Shown one piece after another: positions 19,057 to 28,129 of a stretch of DNA of 64,000 nucleotides (position 1 is its first letter; every line of letters starts with the position of its first letter). The stretch is from Lachnospiraceae bacterium (GTDB lineage Bacteria > Bacillota > Clostridia > Lachnospirales > Lachnospiraceae). Position numbers and translations under genes: made by a program. Location: assembly GCA_029224965.1 (NCBI GenBank), contig JAQXVO010000033.1:62001-126000 (forward strand), given 5' to 3'. The notes beneath the pieces are model-generated. The model did no database searches. It was not told where the DNA came from and was given only the letters and a program-made list of their open reading frames with translations.

Positions 19057-19800
19057 TCAGTCCCTGTCGTTTCTGGTCAGAATCAGAATCCGAAGAAGCT
19101 GAAGAATTGCGGAAAGAGCACCTGCGACATAGGTCAGAGCTGCGGCAAAGAGAACCTTCCGGGTCTTCTGAAGCTCATCCTTTTCCAGGATATGTCCGTC
19201 TCTTAACATCATCATGGCCCGGTGGGAAGCATTGAATTCCACCGGAAGGGTTACGATCTGGAAGAGCACAGCCAGAGAGAAGGCCCAGATACCGATCCGG
19301 ATCAGAATGCCGGCCAGGCTGGTCGAGGTCGTACTGCTGCCGCCGTAGCCCAGGAAGATTCCGATCAGAATCAGAGGCCAGGAAATGGCCGAACCGAAGT
19401 TGGCCACTGGTACCAGCCAGCCCCGGAAGGTCAGCGGGAAATAGCCGACCTGGTGCTGGATGGCATGTCCGCACTCGTGGGCGGCAACGCCGACGGCTGC
19501 CACCGATCTGGACTGATAGACGCTGTCGGAAAGGGACAGGGTCTTGTTTCTCGGATCATAGTGATCGGTCAGATTGCCGGAAACATGCAGGATCCGGACA
19601 TCGAAAATGCCTGCCATATGAAGGATCCGCTCCGCGGTTTCGGCTCCGGTCAGGCCCAGACGGCTGGCCACCCTCTGATAGCGACGGAAGGTCGAATTCA
19701 CATTGGCCGATGCAATGGCGCAGATCAGAATACCAATCAGGATTAAAATATAGGTCGGGTCGAAGAAACCGTAACCCCAGCCGTATCCGCCATAGTACAT
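19057..19800 (-). CDS. YugP-family zinc metallopeptidase (membrane)
   Basis: This is an integral membrane protein with a zinc-protease signature, GVAAHECGHAIQH (HExxH plus a third His), and four or more hydrophobic segments (about 10-30, 125-150, 160-185, 215-235). The Tyr/Gly-rich start MYYGGYGWGYG and the family pattern match the YugP/PF04298 group. The substrate and biological role are unknown. It lies between fmt and rsmB, where Firmicutes commonly keep it, which supports a housekeeping role. Confidence 0.88.
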   Translation of the reverse strand: MYYGGYGWGYGFFDPTYILILIGILICAIASANVNSTFRRYQRVASRLGLTGAETAERILHMAGIFDVRILHVSGNLTDHYDPRNKTLSLSDSVYQSRSVAAVGVAAHECGHAIQHQVGYFPLTFRGWLVPVANFGSAISWPLILIGIFLGYGGSSTTSTSLAGILIRIGIWAFSLAVLFQIVTLPVEFNASHRAMMMLRDGHILEKDELQKTRKVLFAAALTYVAGALSAILQLLRILILTRNDRD

Positions 19801-19891
19801 AAATGTTCTCCTCTTTTATCTGTAAAATCAGCGCAGATCTCTGCTTATCAATTCAGTCTCAAAATTCAGGTCTGAATTTCAGAATATAATA

Positions 19892-20830
19892 TTATCGCCC
19901 CTCGGTAAAGAGATCTCCCACCTTCTGAGGGTGTCCCAGAAGGAAGGACTTGGCGTCCATCCGCTTCTTTCCCTCCATCTGGATCTCTTCCAGTAAGAGG
20001 CTGCCCTCTCCGGCAGCGACTTCAATGCCCTGATCGGACAGGGACAGAATGGTTCCGGGCTTTACACCCTTCTTTCCATCCAGGCAGGAACTCTTCCAGA
20101 TCTTTACCATCTTTCCGTTCAGGTAGGAATAAGCGCTGGGCCAGGGATTCAGGCCCCGGACATAGTTATGAAGCTCGGCAGCCGGACGGGACCAGTTCAG
20201 ATTACCCATACTCTTTTTCAGCATGCCGACATGGGTGGCCCTGTCTTCCTCCTGGGGAATGGCTTTGACCTTTCCCTCTTCCAGATCCTTTAGAGTCTGA
20301 ACGATGAGCTGGCCGCCGACGATGGCAAGCTTGTCAAAAAGGGATCCGCCCGTTTCCTCCGGATCGATCGGTACAACCTTCTGCTCCAGAATGTCGCCGT
20401 CATCCAGGCCGACACCCATCTGCATGGTCGTGACACCGGTTTCCCTGTCGCCGTTCAGGATGGACCACTGAATGGGGGCGGCACCCCGGTAGCGGGGAAG
20501 AAGGGAGGCATGGACATTGACACAGCCATAGGGCGGCATGTCCAGGATTTCCTTGGGAAGGATCTGCCCATAGGCCGCAACAACCATGATGTCCGCCGGA
20601 TATTTTCTTAATTCTTCGATATTTTCCGGCTTCCGGATCCGGTCAGGCTGAAAGACAGGAATATCGTGAGCGACTGCCCACTTCTTTACATCCGAAAACT
20701 GGGGTTCGCCCTTTCTGCCCTTGGGCTTGTCCGGCTGAGTGACTGCCAGGACGATCTCATGACCGGCCTGGTAGAGAGCCTCCAGAGTCGTCACAGCGAA
20801 ATCCGGTGTTCCCATGAAGATAATTCGCAT
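19892..20830 (-). CDS. fmt: Methionyl-tRNA formyltransferase
   Basis: Fmt formylates initiator Met-tRNA. The N-terminal domain has MRIIFMGTPDFAVTTLE, then NVHASLLPRYRGAAPIQW (catalytic His and Asn region) and GLDDGDIL; the C-terminal domain has the LHNYVRGLNPWPSAY motif. At 312 residues it is full length. Its ATG lies two bases after the def stop, so the two are translated together, as formylation and deformylation require. Confidence 0.97.
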   Translation of the reverse strand: MRIIFMGTPDFAVTTLEALYQAGHEIVLAVTQPDKPKGRKGEPQFSDVKKWAVAHDIPVFQPDRIRKPENIEELRKYPADIMVVAAYGQILPKEILDMPPYGCVNVHASLLPRYRGAAPIQWSILNGDRETGVTTMQMGVGLDDGDILEQKVVPIDPEETGGSLFDKLAIVGGQLIVQTLKDLEEGKVKAIPQEEDRATHVGMLKKSMGNLNWSRPAAELHNYVRGLNPWPSAYSYLNGKMVKIWKSSCLDGKKGVKPGTILSLSDQGIEVAAGEGSLLLEEIQMEGKKRMDAKSFLLGHPQKVGDLFTEGR

Positions 20831-20832
20831 AT

Positions 20833-21333
20833 TTACTCTTCTCCTTCGCCCTCTTCGTCATCTCCGTCGTAGGTGACCTCCATCAGATCGCCCTCGACCT
20901 TGGACGTATACATGATGCCGTCCAAATGATCGAGCTCGTGGCAGATGGCTCGGGCCAGAAGGCCCTCGCCCTCCAGCGTGTAGGGCTTCATATCCAGATC
21001 ATAGGCTTCACAGATGACATGGTTGGGACGGGTTACAGTTCCGACCTTGTTCGGTACGGAAAGGCATCCCTCCTGACCGGTCTGCTCGCCGTCCTTCTCA
21101 ACGATTTTCGGATTGATCAGATAATGCGGACCATTGCCGTCATAGACATCGATGACAACGATTCTCCGGAGAACACCAACCTGAGGTGCTGCCAGGCCGA
21201 CACCGTTTGCATCATACATGGTGTCCAGCATGTCATGAGCCAGCTCCACGAGATGCGGGGTCATCTCCTTGACCGGGTTGCATTTCTTACTGAGAATCGG
21301 ATCGCCTTCCAGGCGAATCTTACGTAGTGCCAT
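20833..21333 (-). CDS. def: Peptide deformylase
   Basis: This metalloenzyme removes the N-formyl group from nascent proteins. The three signature motifs are present: GVGLAAPQVG, EGCLSVP (metal Cys) and CHELDHLDGIMY (HExxH). The ORF track starts at 21357, but GGAGG sits ten bases before the ATG at 21333 (MALRKIRLEGDPIL), which matches family N-termini, so 166 residues are taken. The C-terminus ends in an acidic tail (YDGDDEEGEGEE). It lies between priA and fmt. Confidence 0.96.
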   Translation of the reverse strand: MALRKIRLEGDPILSKKCNPVKEMTPHLVELAHDMLDTMYDANGVGLAAPQVGVLRRIVVIDVYDGNGPHYLINPKIVEKDGEQTGQEGCLSVPNKVGTVTRPNHVICEAYDLDMKPYTLEGEGLLARAICHELDHLDGIMYTSKVEGDLMEVTYDGDDEEGEGEE

Positions 21334-21409
21334 AGTATTCATTCCTCCTTGCATCATGTTTTATGGTTAAATTGAAATCAAATCTGTTTCTATCGATCGG
21401 CTATCATCC

Positions 21410-23656
21410 CTACAGCGGATCAAAGTCGAACCAGACATAGACGTCGCTGTACTTCAGTTTTTCCCGAATATAGACCGCCGCCAGGTCCTTGGCTAAAACC
21501 AGCCTGTCGTAGGAAGCGTCCTTAAGATATATGGTCTTCCGCCAGGCATCCCGAATCCTTGCGATGGCTGCATCCTCCGGGCCGAGAACTCTTACCCTCG
21601 AATCCGGGTCTTTCTTCAGCTCTTCCCTAAGGGCCGAAGCCAGGCTTTCAGACTCCTTCCTGACATGGTCTGCATTTTCCGAGGTCAGAAGGATCATAAG
21701 TAAATGTCCGGCCGGCGGATAGTCAAGAAGGCGCCGGTATTCGATCTCCTGCTCATAGAAGGCCGGATAATCCTGGGCTGCGGCGCATTGGATACTGTAG
21801 TGGTCGGGCTGATAGGTCTGGATTACGACCTGCCCTGGAATCTGCCCCCGTCCGGCCCGGCCGGCTGCCTGGGTAATGAGCTGGAAGGTCCGCTCCGAGC
21901 CCCGGAAATCCGAAGCATTGAGAGACATATCGGCAGCCAGGATTCCAACCAGGGTGACATAGGGAAAATCATGTCCCTTGACGATCATCTGGGTTCCGAC
22001 CAGGATATCCGCTTCCCGGTTGGCAAATTTCTCCAGAATCTCCCGGTAGCTTCCCTTGGCCCTGGTCGTGTCCGCATCCATGCGGAGGACTCTGGCCTTG
22101 GGAAAACGGACCTTTACGGCCTCCTCCACCTTCTCGGTTCCGGCCCGAAAGCCTCCGATATAGGGAGAGCCGCAGGTCGGGCAGGTCTTCGGCATGGGAA
22201 CCGAATAGCCGCAGTAATGGCAGTGGAGTCTTCCGTCCCGGTGGAGGCTTAAGGAGACATCGCAGTGAGGACACTTGATGCTCTTTCCGCAGGAACGGCA
22301 GGAGACAAAGCCCATCATGCCTCTCCGGTTCAGAAAGAGCATGATCTGCTCGCCCTTGTCCAGGCGGTCGGTCATCAGCTCCTGGAGACGGCGGGATAAA
22401 ATGGAGCGGTTGCCCTCTCTCATCTCCTGCCTTAAATCCTCAATCTCGCAGCTGGGAAGGGGCCGCTCCTCGACTCTTTTCTTCATGGTAAGAAAACCAA
22501 TCTTCCCTTCCTCGGCTGCTTCAAAGGTCTCAACCGAGGGGGTTGCAGAGCCAAGGATGACCGTGGCGCCTGCCAGCTCTCCCCGCTTTACTGCCACATC
22601 CCTGGCATGATAGCGGGGCGCCTGTTCACTCTTATAGGAAGATTCATGTTCTTCATCCACAATAATAAGACCCAGATGTGAAAATGGTGTGAACAGGGCG
22701 CTCCGGGGGCCGACCATGATCCGGCAGCTCCCGTTTCTGGCCCTGTCCAGCTGGTCCATCCGTTCTCCGGGAGACATGCGGGAATTTAAAATGGAGACCA
22801 GTTCACCGAAGCGCTGATAGAAACGCATGACCGTCTGATAGGTCAGGGCGATTTCCGGGATCAGAACGATGGCCTCTTCTCCCCGGTCCAGGCAGTCCTG
22901 AATCAGTTCCATATAGACCTCGGTCTTTCCGGAACCGGTCACACCGTAAAGGAGATAGGGCTTTCGGATACCGGCTTCCCGATCCTTCCGTACGATAGAC
23001 AGACAGTCCTTCTGCTCCTCGCTTAATTCGACCCTCTTCTCCTCTTTTTTCAGATCCCCGATCGGATCCCGGTAAGTTCGAACCGAATCCACCCGGGCCA
23101 GGCCTCTGGCCTCCAGATCGCGGATGACCGGGCTTCCGATATGGAGCTTTCCGGTAATGACATCCCAGGGGATTTCCTTCTGATCCAGAAGCTCTGACAG
23201 AAGCCGTTCCCGAGCCAGAGAATGTCTGCGGCCCTGAAGGAGCTCATCGAGTGCCTTCCTTCCGCTTACCTCATCAACCGCCAGGCGGACCAGCTTCTTT
23301 TCCCGGATCTTTCCCCGGTTTCCGGTCGGAAAGACCGTCTTTAAGGCCTGATTCATCGTGGAGCCGAAATGCTCTGCGATCCAACCGGCCAGTTCGATCA
23401 GCTGACCGGTGGTCTTATCGCCTTCCTTTCCGGTCTCTTCGACCGAAAGGATATCCTTCATGGAAGCTTCAGGGACCTTGGCCTCATCGGAAAGGGCGAC
23501 CACAAAGCCCGAAAGCCTGCGGCCACCTCTGCCGAAGGGAACCAGGACCTCGGAGCCGATCCTTACGCTGGAGGTAAGCCCGGCAGGGATCCGGTACTGA
23601 AAGGTCCGGTCTAATTTTTCCAATGTGATATCAACAATGACATCTGCGTAATTCAT
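21410..23656 (-). CDS. priA: Primosomal protein N' (replication restart helicase PriA)
   Basis: PriA recognises stalled forks and reloads the replisome. The protein of about 748 residues has an N-terminal DNA-binding domain, Walker A GVTGSGKTEVY near 235, DEEH-type Walker B IIVDEEHESSYK, helicase motifs GSATPS and QMIVKGHDFP, QAAGRAGR, and the zinc-binding cysteine block CRSCGKSIKCPHC ... CHYCGYSVPMPKTCPTC. An ATG at 23656 follows a TTG at 23659; the ATG is preferred. It lies 75 bases after murE and upstream of def. Confidence 0.96.
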   Translation of the reverse strand: MNYADVIVDITLEKLDRTFQYRIPAGLTSSVRIGSEVLVPFGRGGRRLSGFVVALSDEAKVPEASMKDILSVEETGKEGDKTTGQLIELAGWIAEHFGSTMNQALKTVFPTGNRGKIREKKLVRLAVDEVSGRKALDELLQGRRHSLARERLLSELLDQKEIPWDVITGKLHIGSPVIRDLEARGLARVDSVRTYRDPIGDLKKEEKRVELSEEQKDCLSIVRKDREAGIRKPYLLYGVTGSGKTEVYMELIQDCLDRGEEAIVLIPEIALTYQTVMRFYQRFGELVSILNSRMSPGERMDQLDRARNGSCRIMVGPRSALFTPFSHLGLIIVDEEHESSYKSEQAPRYHARDVAVKRGELAGATVILGSATPSVETFEAAEEGKIGFLTMKKRVEERPLPSCEIEDLRQEMREGNRSILSRRLQELMTDRLDKGEQIMLFLNRRGMMGFVSCRSCGKSIKCPHCDVSLSLHRDGRLHCHYCGYSVPMPKTCPTCGSPYIGGFRAGTEKVEEAVKVRFPKARVLRMDADTTRAKGSYREILEKFANREADILVGTQMIVKGHDFPYVTLVGILAADMSLNASDFRGSERTFQLITQAAGRAGRGQIPGQVVIQTYQPDHYSIQCAAAQDYPAFYEQEIEYRRLLDYPPAGHLLMILLTSENADHVRKESESLASALREELKKDPDSRVRVLGPEDAAIARIRDAWRKTIYLKDASYDRLVLAKDLAAVYIREKLKYSDVYVWFDFDPL

Positions 23657-23734
23657 CAAAGTCCCTGTTCCCCTGCAGCCGTCTTCTTCCTGTGTCTTTC
23701 CGACAGACCTCCTGCACGGATCATAGACAGCCGG

Positions 23735-25225
23735 TCAGACGGTCTTGCCTTCCTGCTTCAGCTCTTCCAGGACTTCCCGGATCAGTTCTCTCTCATCCAT
23801 GGGATGCTTGACACCGCGGATTTCCTGATAATCCTCGTGGCCCTTGCCGGCAAGGATAATGACATCGCCCTCCCGGCCGTGCTCAATGGCATAGCGGATA
23901 GCTTCCTTCCGGTCCTCGATCATGATGTATTTGCCATCGGTCTTCTTCATGCCGGTTTCGATATCCTGCATGATGGCAGCAGGCTCCTCAAAACGGGGAT
24001 TGTCCGATGTGATAATGGTAAAGTCGGAAAGCTTTCCGGAAACCTCGCCCATCTCGTAACGACGGAGCTTGGACCGGTTGCCGCCGCAGCCGAAGACAGT
24101 GACCAGACGCTTGGGTTTATAGTCCTTCAGGGTCCGAAGCAGGCTCTCCAGAGCGACTGCATTGTGGGCATAGTCGATCATCAGAGAAAAATGATCGGAA
24201 ACTGGAACGATCTCGATTCTTCCCTTGACCTGAATGGTATGCAGTGCTTTCTTGATATCCTCGACCGGCACATCAAAGTGACGGGCAACGGCTGCTGCTG
24301 CCAGGGCATTGTAGACCGAGAACTTACCCGGCTGGTCAACATCCACATGGGCATTGATGAGGCCTGACAGGTCAAATTCGATGCCCAGATAACCGGGCTT
24401 ATGAATCAGGGAGAGGTTGGAGGCACGGAGGTCATCCCCCTCCTTCATCCCGAAGGTCTCTACGGTTGAAGTGGCATTTTTCGAGATCTCCCTGAAATGC
24501 GGATCGTCTCCATTGAAGATACCGATCTTACACATGTTAAAGAGCATGGCTTTGCATTCCAGATATTCCTCGAAGGAAGCATGCTCGTTGGGTCCGATAT
24601 GGTCCGGAGACAGGTTGGTGAAGACGCCGATCTCGAACGGAATGGCGGCAACCCGGTGCATCTTGAGTCCCTGGGAGGAAACCTCCATGACGCAGGTATC
24701 GCAGCCACTGTCCACCATATCGCGGAAGGCCTTCTGAATCATATAGGATTCCGGTGTGGTATTGCTGCCCGGTGTCATATGGCCGTGAATCATGGTTCCG
24801 ATGGTACCGATCAGTCCGACATCATGTCCGGCATCCTCGAGGATGGCCTTGATCATAAAGGTCGTTGTAGTCTTGCCCTTGGTTCCGGTGACGCCGACCA
24901 CCTTCAGCTTTCTGGCCGGATAGTCAAAATAGGCAGCGGAAAGCTCTGCCAGAGCAAGACGGGTATCCCCTACCTGGTAGACTGCAATGTCCGAACCACT
25001 GTCGCCGAGATCGACTTCCTTCTCTGTAATCAGAATGGCTGCTCCTTCAACCGCAGCCTGCTCTGCATAGTCGTGACCGTCAAAGGAAGCGCCCTTAAGG
25101 CAGACAAATGCACAGCCCGGAACAATATTCCGGGAATCATAAACAAGCTCTGTAATTTCACCGGCATCACTGCCCTGGATCATCTTTCCATTTAAACCGG
25201 AAAGCAAGTCTTTGATTTTCTTCAT
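23735..25225 (-). CDS. murE: UDP-MurNAc-tripeptide synthetase MurE (meso-diaminopimelate-adding)
   Basis: MurE adds the third residue to the peptidoglycan stem peptide. The 496-residue protein has the three Mur-ligase domains: an N-terminal UDP-binding domain, ATP loop GVTGTKGKTTT near residue 110 and the C-terminal amino-acid domain with SDNPRFEEP. DNPR is the motif of meso-diaminopimelate-adding enzymes, as opposed to the lysine-adding ones, so the wall is predicted to be DAP-type. The carbamylated-lysine region is present (ECKAMLFNM). It is the first gene of the minus-strand block and is divergent from pyrB. Confidence 0.95.
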   Translation of the reverse strand: MKKIKDLLSGLNGKMIQGSDAGEITELVYDSRNIVPGCAFVCLKGASFDGHDYAEQAAVEGAAILITEKEVDLGDSGSDIAVYQVGDTRLALAELSAAYFDYPARKLKVVGVTGTKGKTTTTFMIKAILEDAGHDVGLIGTIGTMIHGHMTPGSNTTPESYMIQKAFRDMVDSGCDTCVMEVSSQGLKMHRVAAIPFEIGVFTNLSPDHIGPNEHASFEEYLECKAMLFNMCKIGIFNGDDPHFREISKNATSTVETFGMKEGDDLRASNLSLIHKPGYLGIEFDLSGLINAHVDVDQPGKFSVYNALAAAAVARHFDVPVEDIKKALHTIQVKGRIEIVPVSDHFSLMIDYAHNAVALESLLRTLKDYKPKRLVTVFGCGGNRSKLRRYEMGEVSGKLSDFTIITSDNPRFEEPAAIMQDIETGMKKTDGKYIMIEDRKEAIRYAIEHGREGDVIILAGKGHEDYQEIRGVKHPMDERELIREVLEELKQEGKTV

Positions 25226-25532
25226 AAAAGGTCTCCTTTATTCTCTGACCAGATGTTTTTGTGATTCTGTTTTTTCTGACCAGCCAGCTTCTGATCCGGA
25301 ATCTCCCGAATCAGATTCCTCCTGCCGGGAAATACTTTACATTTTTCTCTCCTGGCTCGGCACAGAAAAAATCAGAGTTATTATACCGCAATGTGATTGC
25401 AAGGAAAAGGACTGGAAAAAGCACAAGAAAGCAAGTATTCTTTTCTTATATATCATGCTATGATTCATGCAGTGCTTTACAGTCATTTTACATTCTACCT
25501 GTTTACTCCAGTCCAATAGAAAGTGTGTAAAA
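25226..25532. other. Divergent murE/pyrB intergenic region
   Basis: This roughly 310-base spacer carries both outward promoters by inference. On the minus strand a perfect TATAAT (25380-25385) lies about 155 bases from murE, with only a weak -35 (TTTTCC at 17 bases). The murE leader holds an imperfect hairpin (TCTGATCCG ... CGAATCAGA, 25289-25314). No PyrR-binding attenuator or clear -35/-10 pair was found before pyrB. Confidence 0.4.
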
Positions 25533-26459
25533 ATGCGTCATCTAATGAATCCGCTTGACTTTTCGGTGGAAGAGCTGGATCAGCTCATGGACCTGGCCAT
25601 GGATATCGAGAAAAATCCCGATAAATATGCCCATGCCTGCGACCGGAAAAAGCTGGCCACTCTCTTCTATGAACCCAGTACCCGGACCCGTCTGTCCTTT
25701 GAGGCAGCCATGCTGAACCTGGGCGGAAGTGTCCTCGGTTTCTCCGAAGCTTCCTCCTCGTCCGCAAGTAAGGGCGAATCGGTCGCCGATACCATCCGGG
25801 TCATCTCCTGTTATGCAGACATCGTTGCCATGCGCCACCCCAAGGAAGGTGCACCGCTGGTTGCCGCTCTCCATTCCCGGATCCCGGTCATCAATGCCGG
25901 TGACGGCGGACATCAGCATCCGACCCAGACCCTGGCAGATCTCTACACCATCAAAAAGCTGCACGGCCGCCTGGATCACCTGACCATCGGTCTCTGCGGC
26001 GATCTGAAATTCGGCCGTACCGTTCACTCCCTGATCGAAGCCCTGTCCCGTTACGAGGGCATCCGCTTCCTTCTGATCTCTCCGAAAGAGCTCCGCGTTC
26101 CCGAATACATCCGAAAAGACGTCCTTGATAAGAAGCAGATCCATTACGAAGAGGTGGAGCGCATGGAGGATGCCCTGCCGAATCTGGACATTCTCTATAT
26201 GACCCGGATCCAGAAGGAGCGTTTCTTCAACGAAGAGGAATACCTCCGCATGAAGGGCTTCTACATTCTGAATGAGGAGAAGATGAAGCTGGCAAGACCT
26301 GACACCTATGTCCTCCATCCACTGCCCCGGGTTAACGAGATTTCCGTCGATGTCGATGACGATCCCCGGGCCAAGTATTTCGAGCAGGCCCAGAATGCCG
26401 TCTATATGCGGATGGCACTGATCCTGACCCTTTTAAATATTCATGTGGATGAAAAATAA
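25533..26459 (+). CDS. pyrB: Aspartate carbamoyltransferase catalytic subunit
   Basis: PyrB joins carbamoyl phosphate and aspartate, the first committed step of pyrimidine synthesis. The active-site motifs are [16 protein letters not shown], the SASKGES loop, [16 protein letters not shown] and [12 protein letters not shown] at 25533 ([15 protein letters not shown]) matches family N-termini; the 22 extra upstream residues in the track are rejected. The Shine-Dalgarno sequence is weak. At 308 residues it is full length, and it is followed after 18 bases by pyrI, so an ATCase holoenzyme with regulatory chains is expected. Confidence 0.96.
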   Translation: MRHLMNPLDFSVEELDQLMDLAMDIEKNPDKYAHACDRKKLATLFYEPSTRTRLSFEAAMLNLGGSVLGFSEASSSSASKGESVADTIRVISCYADIVAMRHPKEGAPLVAALHSRIPVINAGDGGHQHPTQTLADLYTIKKLHGRLDHLTIGLCGDLKFGRTVHSLIEALSRYEGIRFLLISPKELRVPEYIRKDVLDKKQIHYEEVERMEDALPNLDILYMTRIQKERFFNEEEYLRMKGFYILNEEKMKLARPDTYVLHPLPRVNEISVDVDDDPRAKYFEQAQNAVYMRMALILTLLNIHVDEK

Positions 26460-26477
26460 AGACCGAAAGGAGAAAAG

Positions 26478-26906
26478 ATGCTAAATATCAGCGGTGTTCA
26501 GGAAGGCTATGTCCTCGATCATATCAAGGCGGGAACAGCCCTGAAAATCTACAGAGACCTGGGACTGGAGCAGCATGACTACACGGTCGCCATCATCATG
26601 AATGTCAAATCCAACAAGATGGGCAGAAAGGACATTCTGAAAATCGAATGCCCCATCGGATCCATTGACCTCGATGTCTTAGGCTTCATCGACCACAACA
26701 TCACCGTCAATATCGTAAAAAACGGATTCATTACGGACAAGCTGAAGCTCAAGCTTCCGAAAGAGGTCCACAATGTCATCCGCTGCAAGAATCCCCGCTG
26801 CATCACAACGATCGAACAGGAGCTTGAGCAGGTCTTCATCCTGACCGACCCCGAGCACGAGGTCTATCGCTGCAAGTACTGCGAAGAGAAGTACGAAAGG
26901 AAATAA
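26478..26906 (+). CDS. pyrI: Aspartate carbamoyltransferase regulatory subunit
   Basis: PyrI binds nucleotide effectors and holds the ATCase holoenzyme together. The 142-residue protein has an N-terminal nucleotide-binding domain (VLDHIKAGTALKIY) and a C-terminal zinc domain whose four Cys are visible as CKNPRC and CKYC. GAAAGGAG precedes the ATG. pyrB and pyrI form an operon ending at the terminator at 27116-27153. Confidence 0.95.
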   Translation: MLNISGVQEGYVLDHIKAGTALKIYRDLGLEQHDYTVAIIMNVKSNKMGRKDILKIECPIGSIDLDVLGFIDHNITVNIVKNGFITDKLKLKLPKEVHNVIRCKNPRCITTIEQELEQVFILTDPEHEVYRCKYCEEKYERK

Positions 26907-26965
26907 ATAAAAAAGTTCATCAGTAATCATGCTGGTATGAACCGGATCCCCGCTTCAGGGACAGA

Positions 26966-27147
26966 TATCGTAATACTGACCAAATATTAATATTCCGATA
27001 GTCTCAGCACTTGAATCGGGGCTGATTATCGTAATAGAGACCCAATACAAAAATTCTGATAGTCTCAGCACCTGAATCGGGGTTGATTATCGTAATACTG
27101 ACTCAATATAGAAATTCCGATAGTGAATCCTTGAATGCACTATCGGA
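26966..27147 (+). repeat. Three tandem 61-bp repeats, family A, downstream of pyrI
   Basis: Units begin with TATCGTAAT at 26966, 27027 and 27088, an exact 61-base spacing. Each carries TATCGTAAT and a nearby ATTCCGATAG or ATTCTGATAG that can pair, giving an imperfect hairpin per unit. The first two share GTCTCAGCAC-TGAATCGGGG; the third instead ends in the pyrI terminator. A partial inverted copy (CCCCGCTTCAGGGACAG) precedes the first unit. No coding potential is apparent. Confidence 0.8.
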
Positions 27148-27153
27148 TTTTTT
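27116..27153 (+). terminator. Rho-independent terminator of pyrBI
   Basis: TCCGATAGTG and CACTATCGGA form a perfect 10-bp stem with a 12-base loop, followed by six T. The left arm is the end of the third family-A repeat, so the terminator is built from the repeat. Confidence 0.85.
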
Positions 27154-27168
27154 AAACTTATACTGTAT

Positions 27169-27323
27169 TACGATAATTGAGGTCAAAATCGACTTATTCT
27201 ATGCCCTAAACTATCGTAATTTTATAAATTAGATTATCATACGATAACTGAGATCAAAATCGGCTTATTCTATGCCCTAGAATATCGTGATTTTATAAAT
27301 CAGCTTATCATACGATAACTGAG
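27169..27323 (-). repeat. Two and a fraction tandem 71-bp repeats, family B
   Basis: TACGATAA-TGAG recurs at 27169, 27240 and 27311, exactly 71 bases apart. The two full units share TCAAAATCG-CTTATTCTATGCCCTA and TATCGT-ATTTTATAAAT. The core TACGATA is the reverse complement of the family-A core TATCGTA, so the two arrays look like inverted relatives. The array stops about nine bases before the alpha/beta hydrolase stop codon. Confidence 0.8.
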
Positions 27324-27331
27324 GCCCGCTA

Positions 27332-28114
27332 TTAAGATACTTCCTCGCGTTGAAGAAACTTCCTCACAGCATCGCATACCTGTGACAGTTCCTCATCCCG
27401 GTCGTAACAGTGGTCCGCGCCTTCGATCGTCACAAGCTCCACATCATTCCCCTGGGCCTGGTACTGTTCAGCCAGATCCACACCGTATTGATAGGGCACC
27501 GTGAGGTCCTTCGTTCCGTGAATGACGCAGACCGGACCATGATAAGTCGCGATGCACTCCTCCACAGGCAGGATCCTCGCCACCCGGGCATAGTTTCCCT
27601 TCAATGTGACCCCGGAATCATCGGTAATTCTTTCCGGTGGATTTTCCGGATCAAATGTAAACCCAAGCAGCTTTCCCTCTCTTGCCCCATCTCTTATCAC
27701 CATCGCAGGTGACATGGGGATCAGTCCGCGAATCTTATCCTGCATGATTCCGGCCACAAGAACGGCATTCAGTCCTCCCTGCGAATGCCCGGTGAGATAA
27801 ATCGAGCTGACCCAATCCAGGCCGGCTGCATAATCGATCACTCGCATTCCCTGCGTCATCCAATGCAATATGGTATGATCCAAAAAATCTCCATCACTTT
27901 TCCCATGACCGTAGAGCTCCACGCGGAGCGTTGCAAATCCTTCCTCTCTGGCAGCCTCTGCCACTGCAATAATGTGCCTTTCTTCCATGTGTCCTGTAAA
28001 TCCGTGAAAGACGACCAGAAGCGGCATTTTCTCGCCTTCGGTCTTTCCTGCCGGAAAATCCAGTTTTGCATGCACTTGCATGCAGTCACAAGGAATATAA
28101 AATTCTTTCATCAT
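27332..28114 (-). CDS. Alpha/beta hydrolase
   Basis: This is a 260-residue soluble hydrolase of the S9/BAAT-like esterase type. The nucleophile elbow is LTGHSQGGLNAV, the acid is in VIHGTKDLTVPYQY, and the catalytic His is in IEGADHCYDRDEE, so the triad is complete. The oxyanion region is VVFHGFTGH. Length and order resemble short feruloyl or cinnamoyl esterases common in gut Firmicutes, but the substrate is not determined by these motifs. It is upstream of nothing on its strand and lies 15 bases after pyrC. Confidence 0.85.
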   Translation of the reverse strand: MMKEFYIPCDCMQVHAKLDFPAGKTEGEKMPLLVVFHGFTGHMEERHIIAVAEAAREEGFATLRVELYGHGKSDGDFLDHTILHWMTQGMRVIDYAAGLDWVSSIYLTGHSQGGLNAVLVAGIMQDKIRGLIPMSPAMVIRDGAREGKLLGFTFDPENPPERITDDSGVTLKGNYARVARILPVEECIATYHGPVCVIHGTKDLTVPYQYGVDLAEQYQAQGNDVELVTIEGADHCYDRDEELSQVCDAVRKFLQREEVS

Positions 28115-28129
28115 CTTTTTTCTTTCTTC

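Noticed and set aside
25386-25532. PyrR-type attenuator before pyrB
   Set aside because: No PyrR-binding stem-loop or antiterminator/terminator pair was recognised in the short leader.
26966-27323. CRISPR array at the pyrBI repeats
   Set aside because: The units are continuous, with no conserved repeat and variable spacer alternation, and no cas gene lies nearby.
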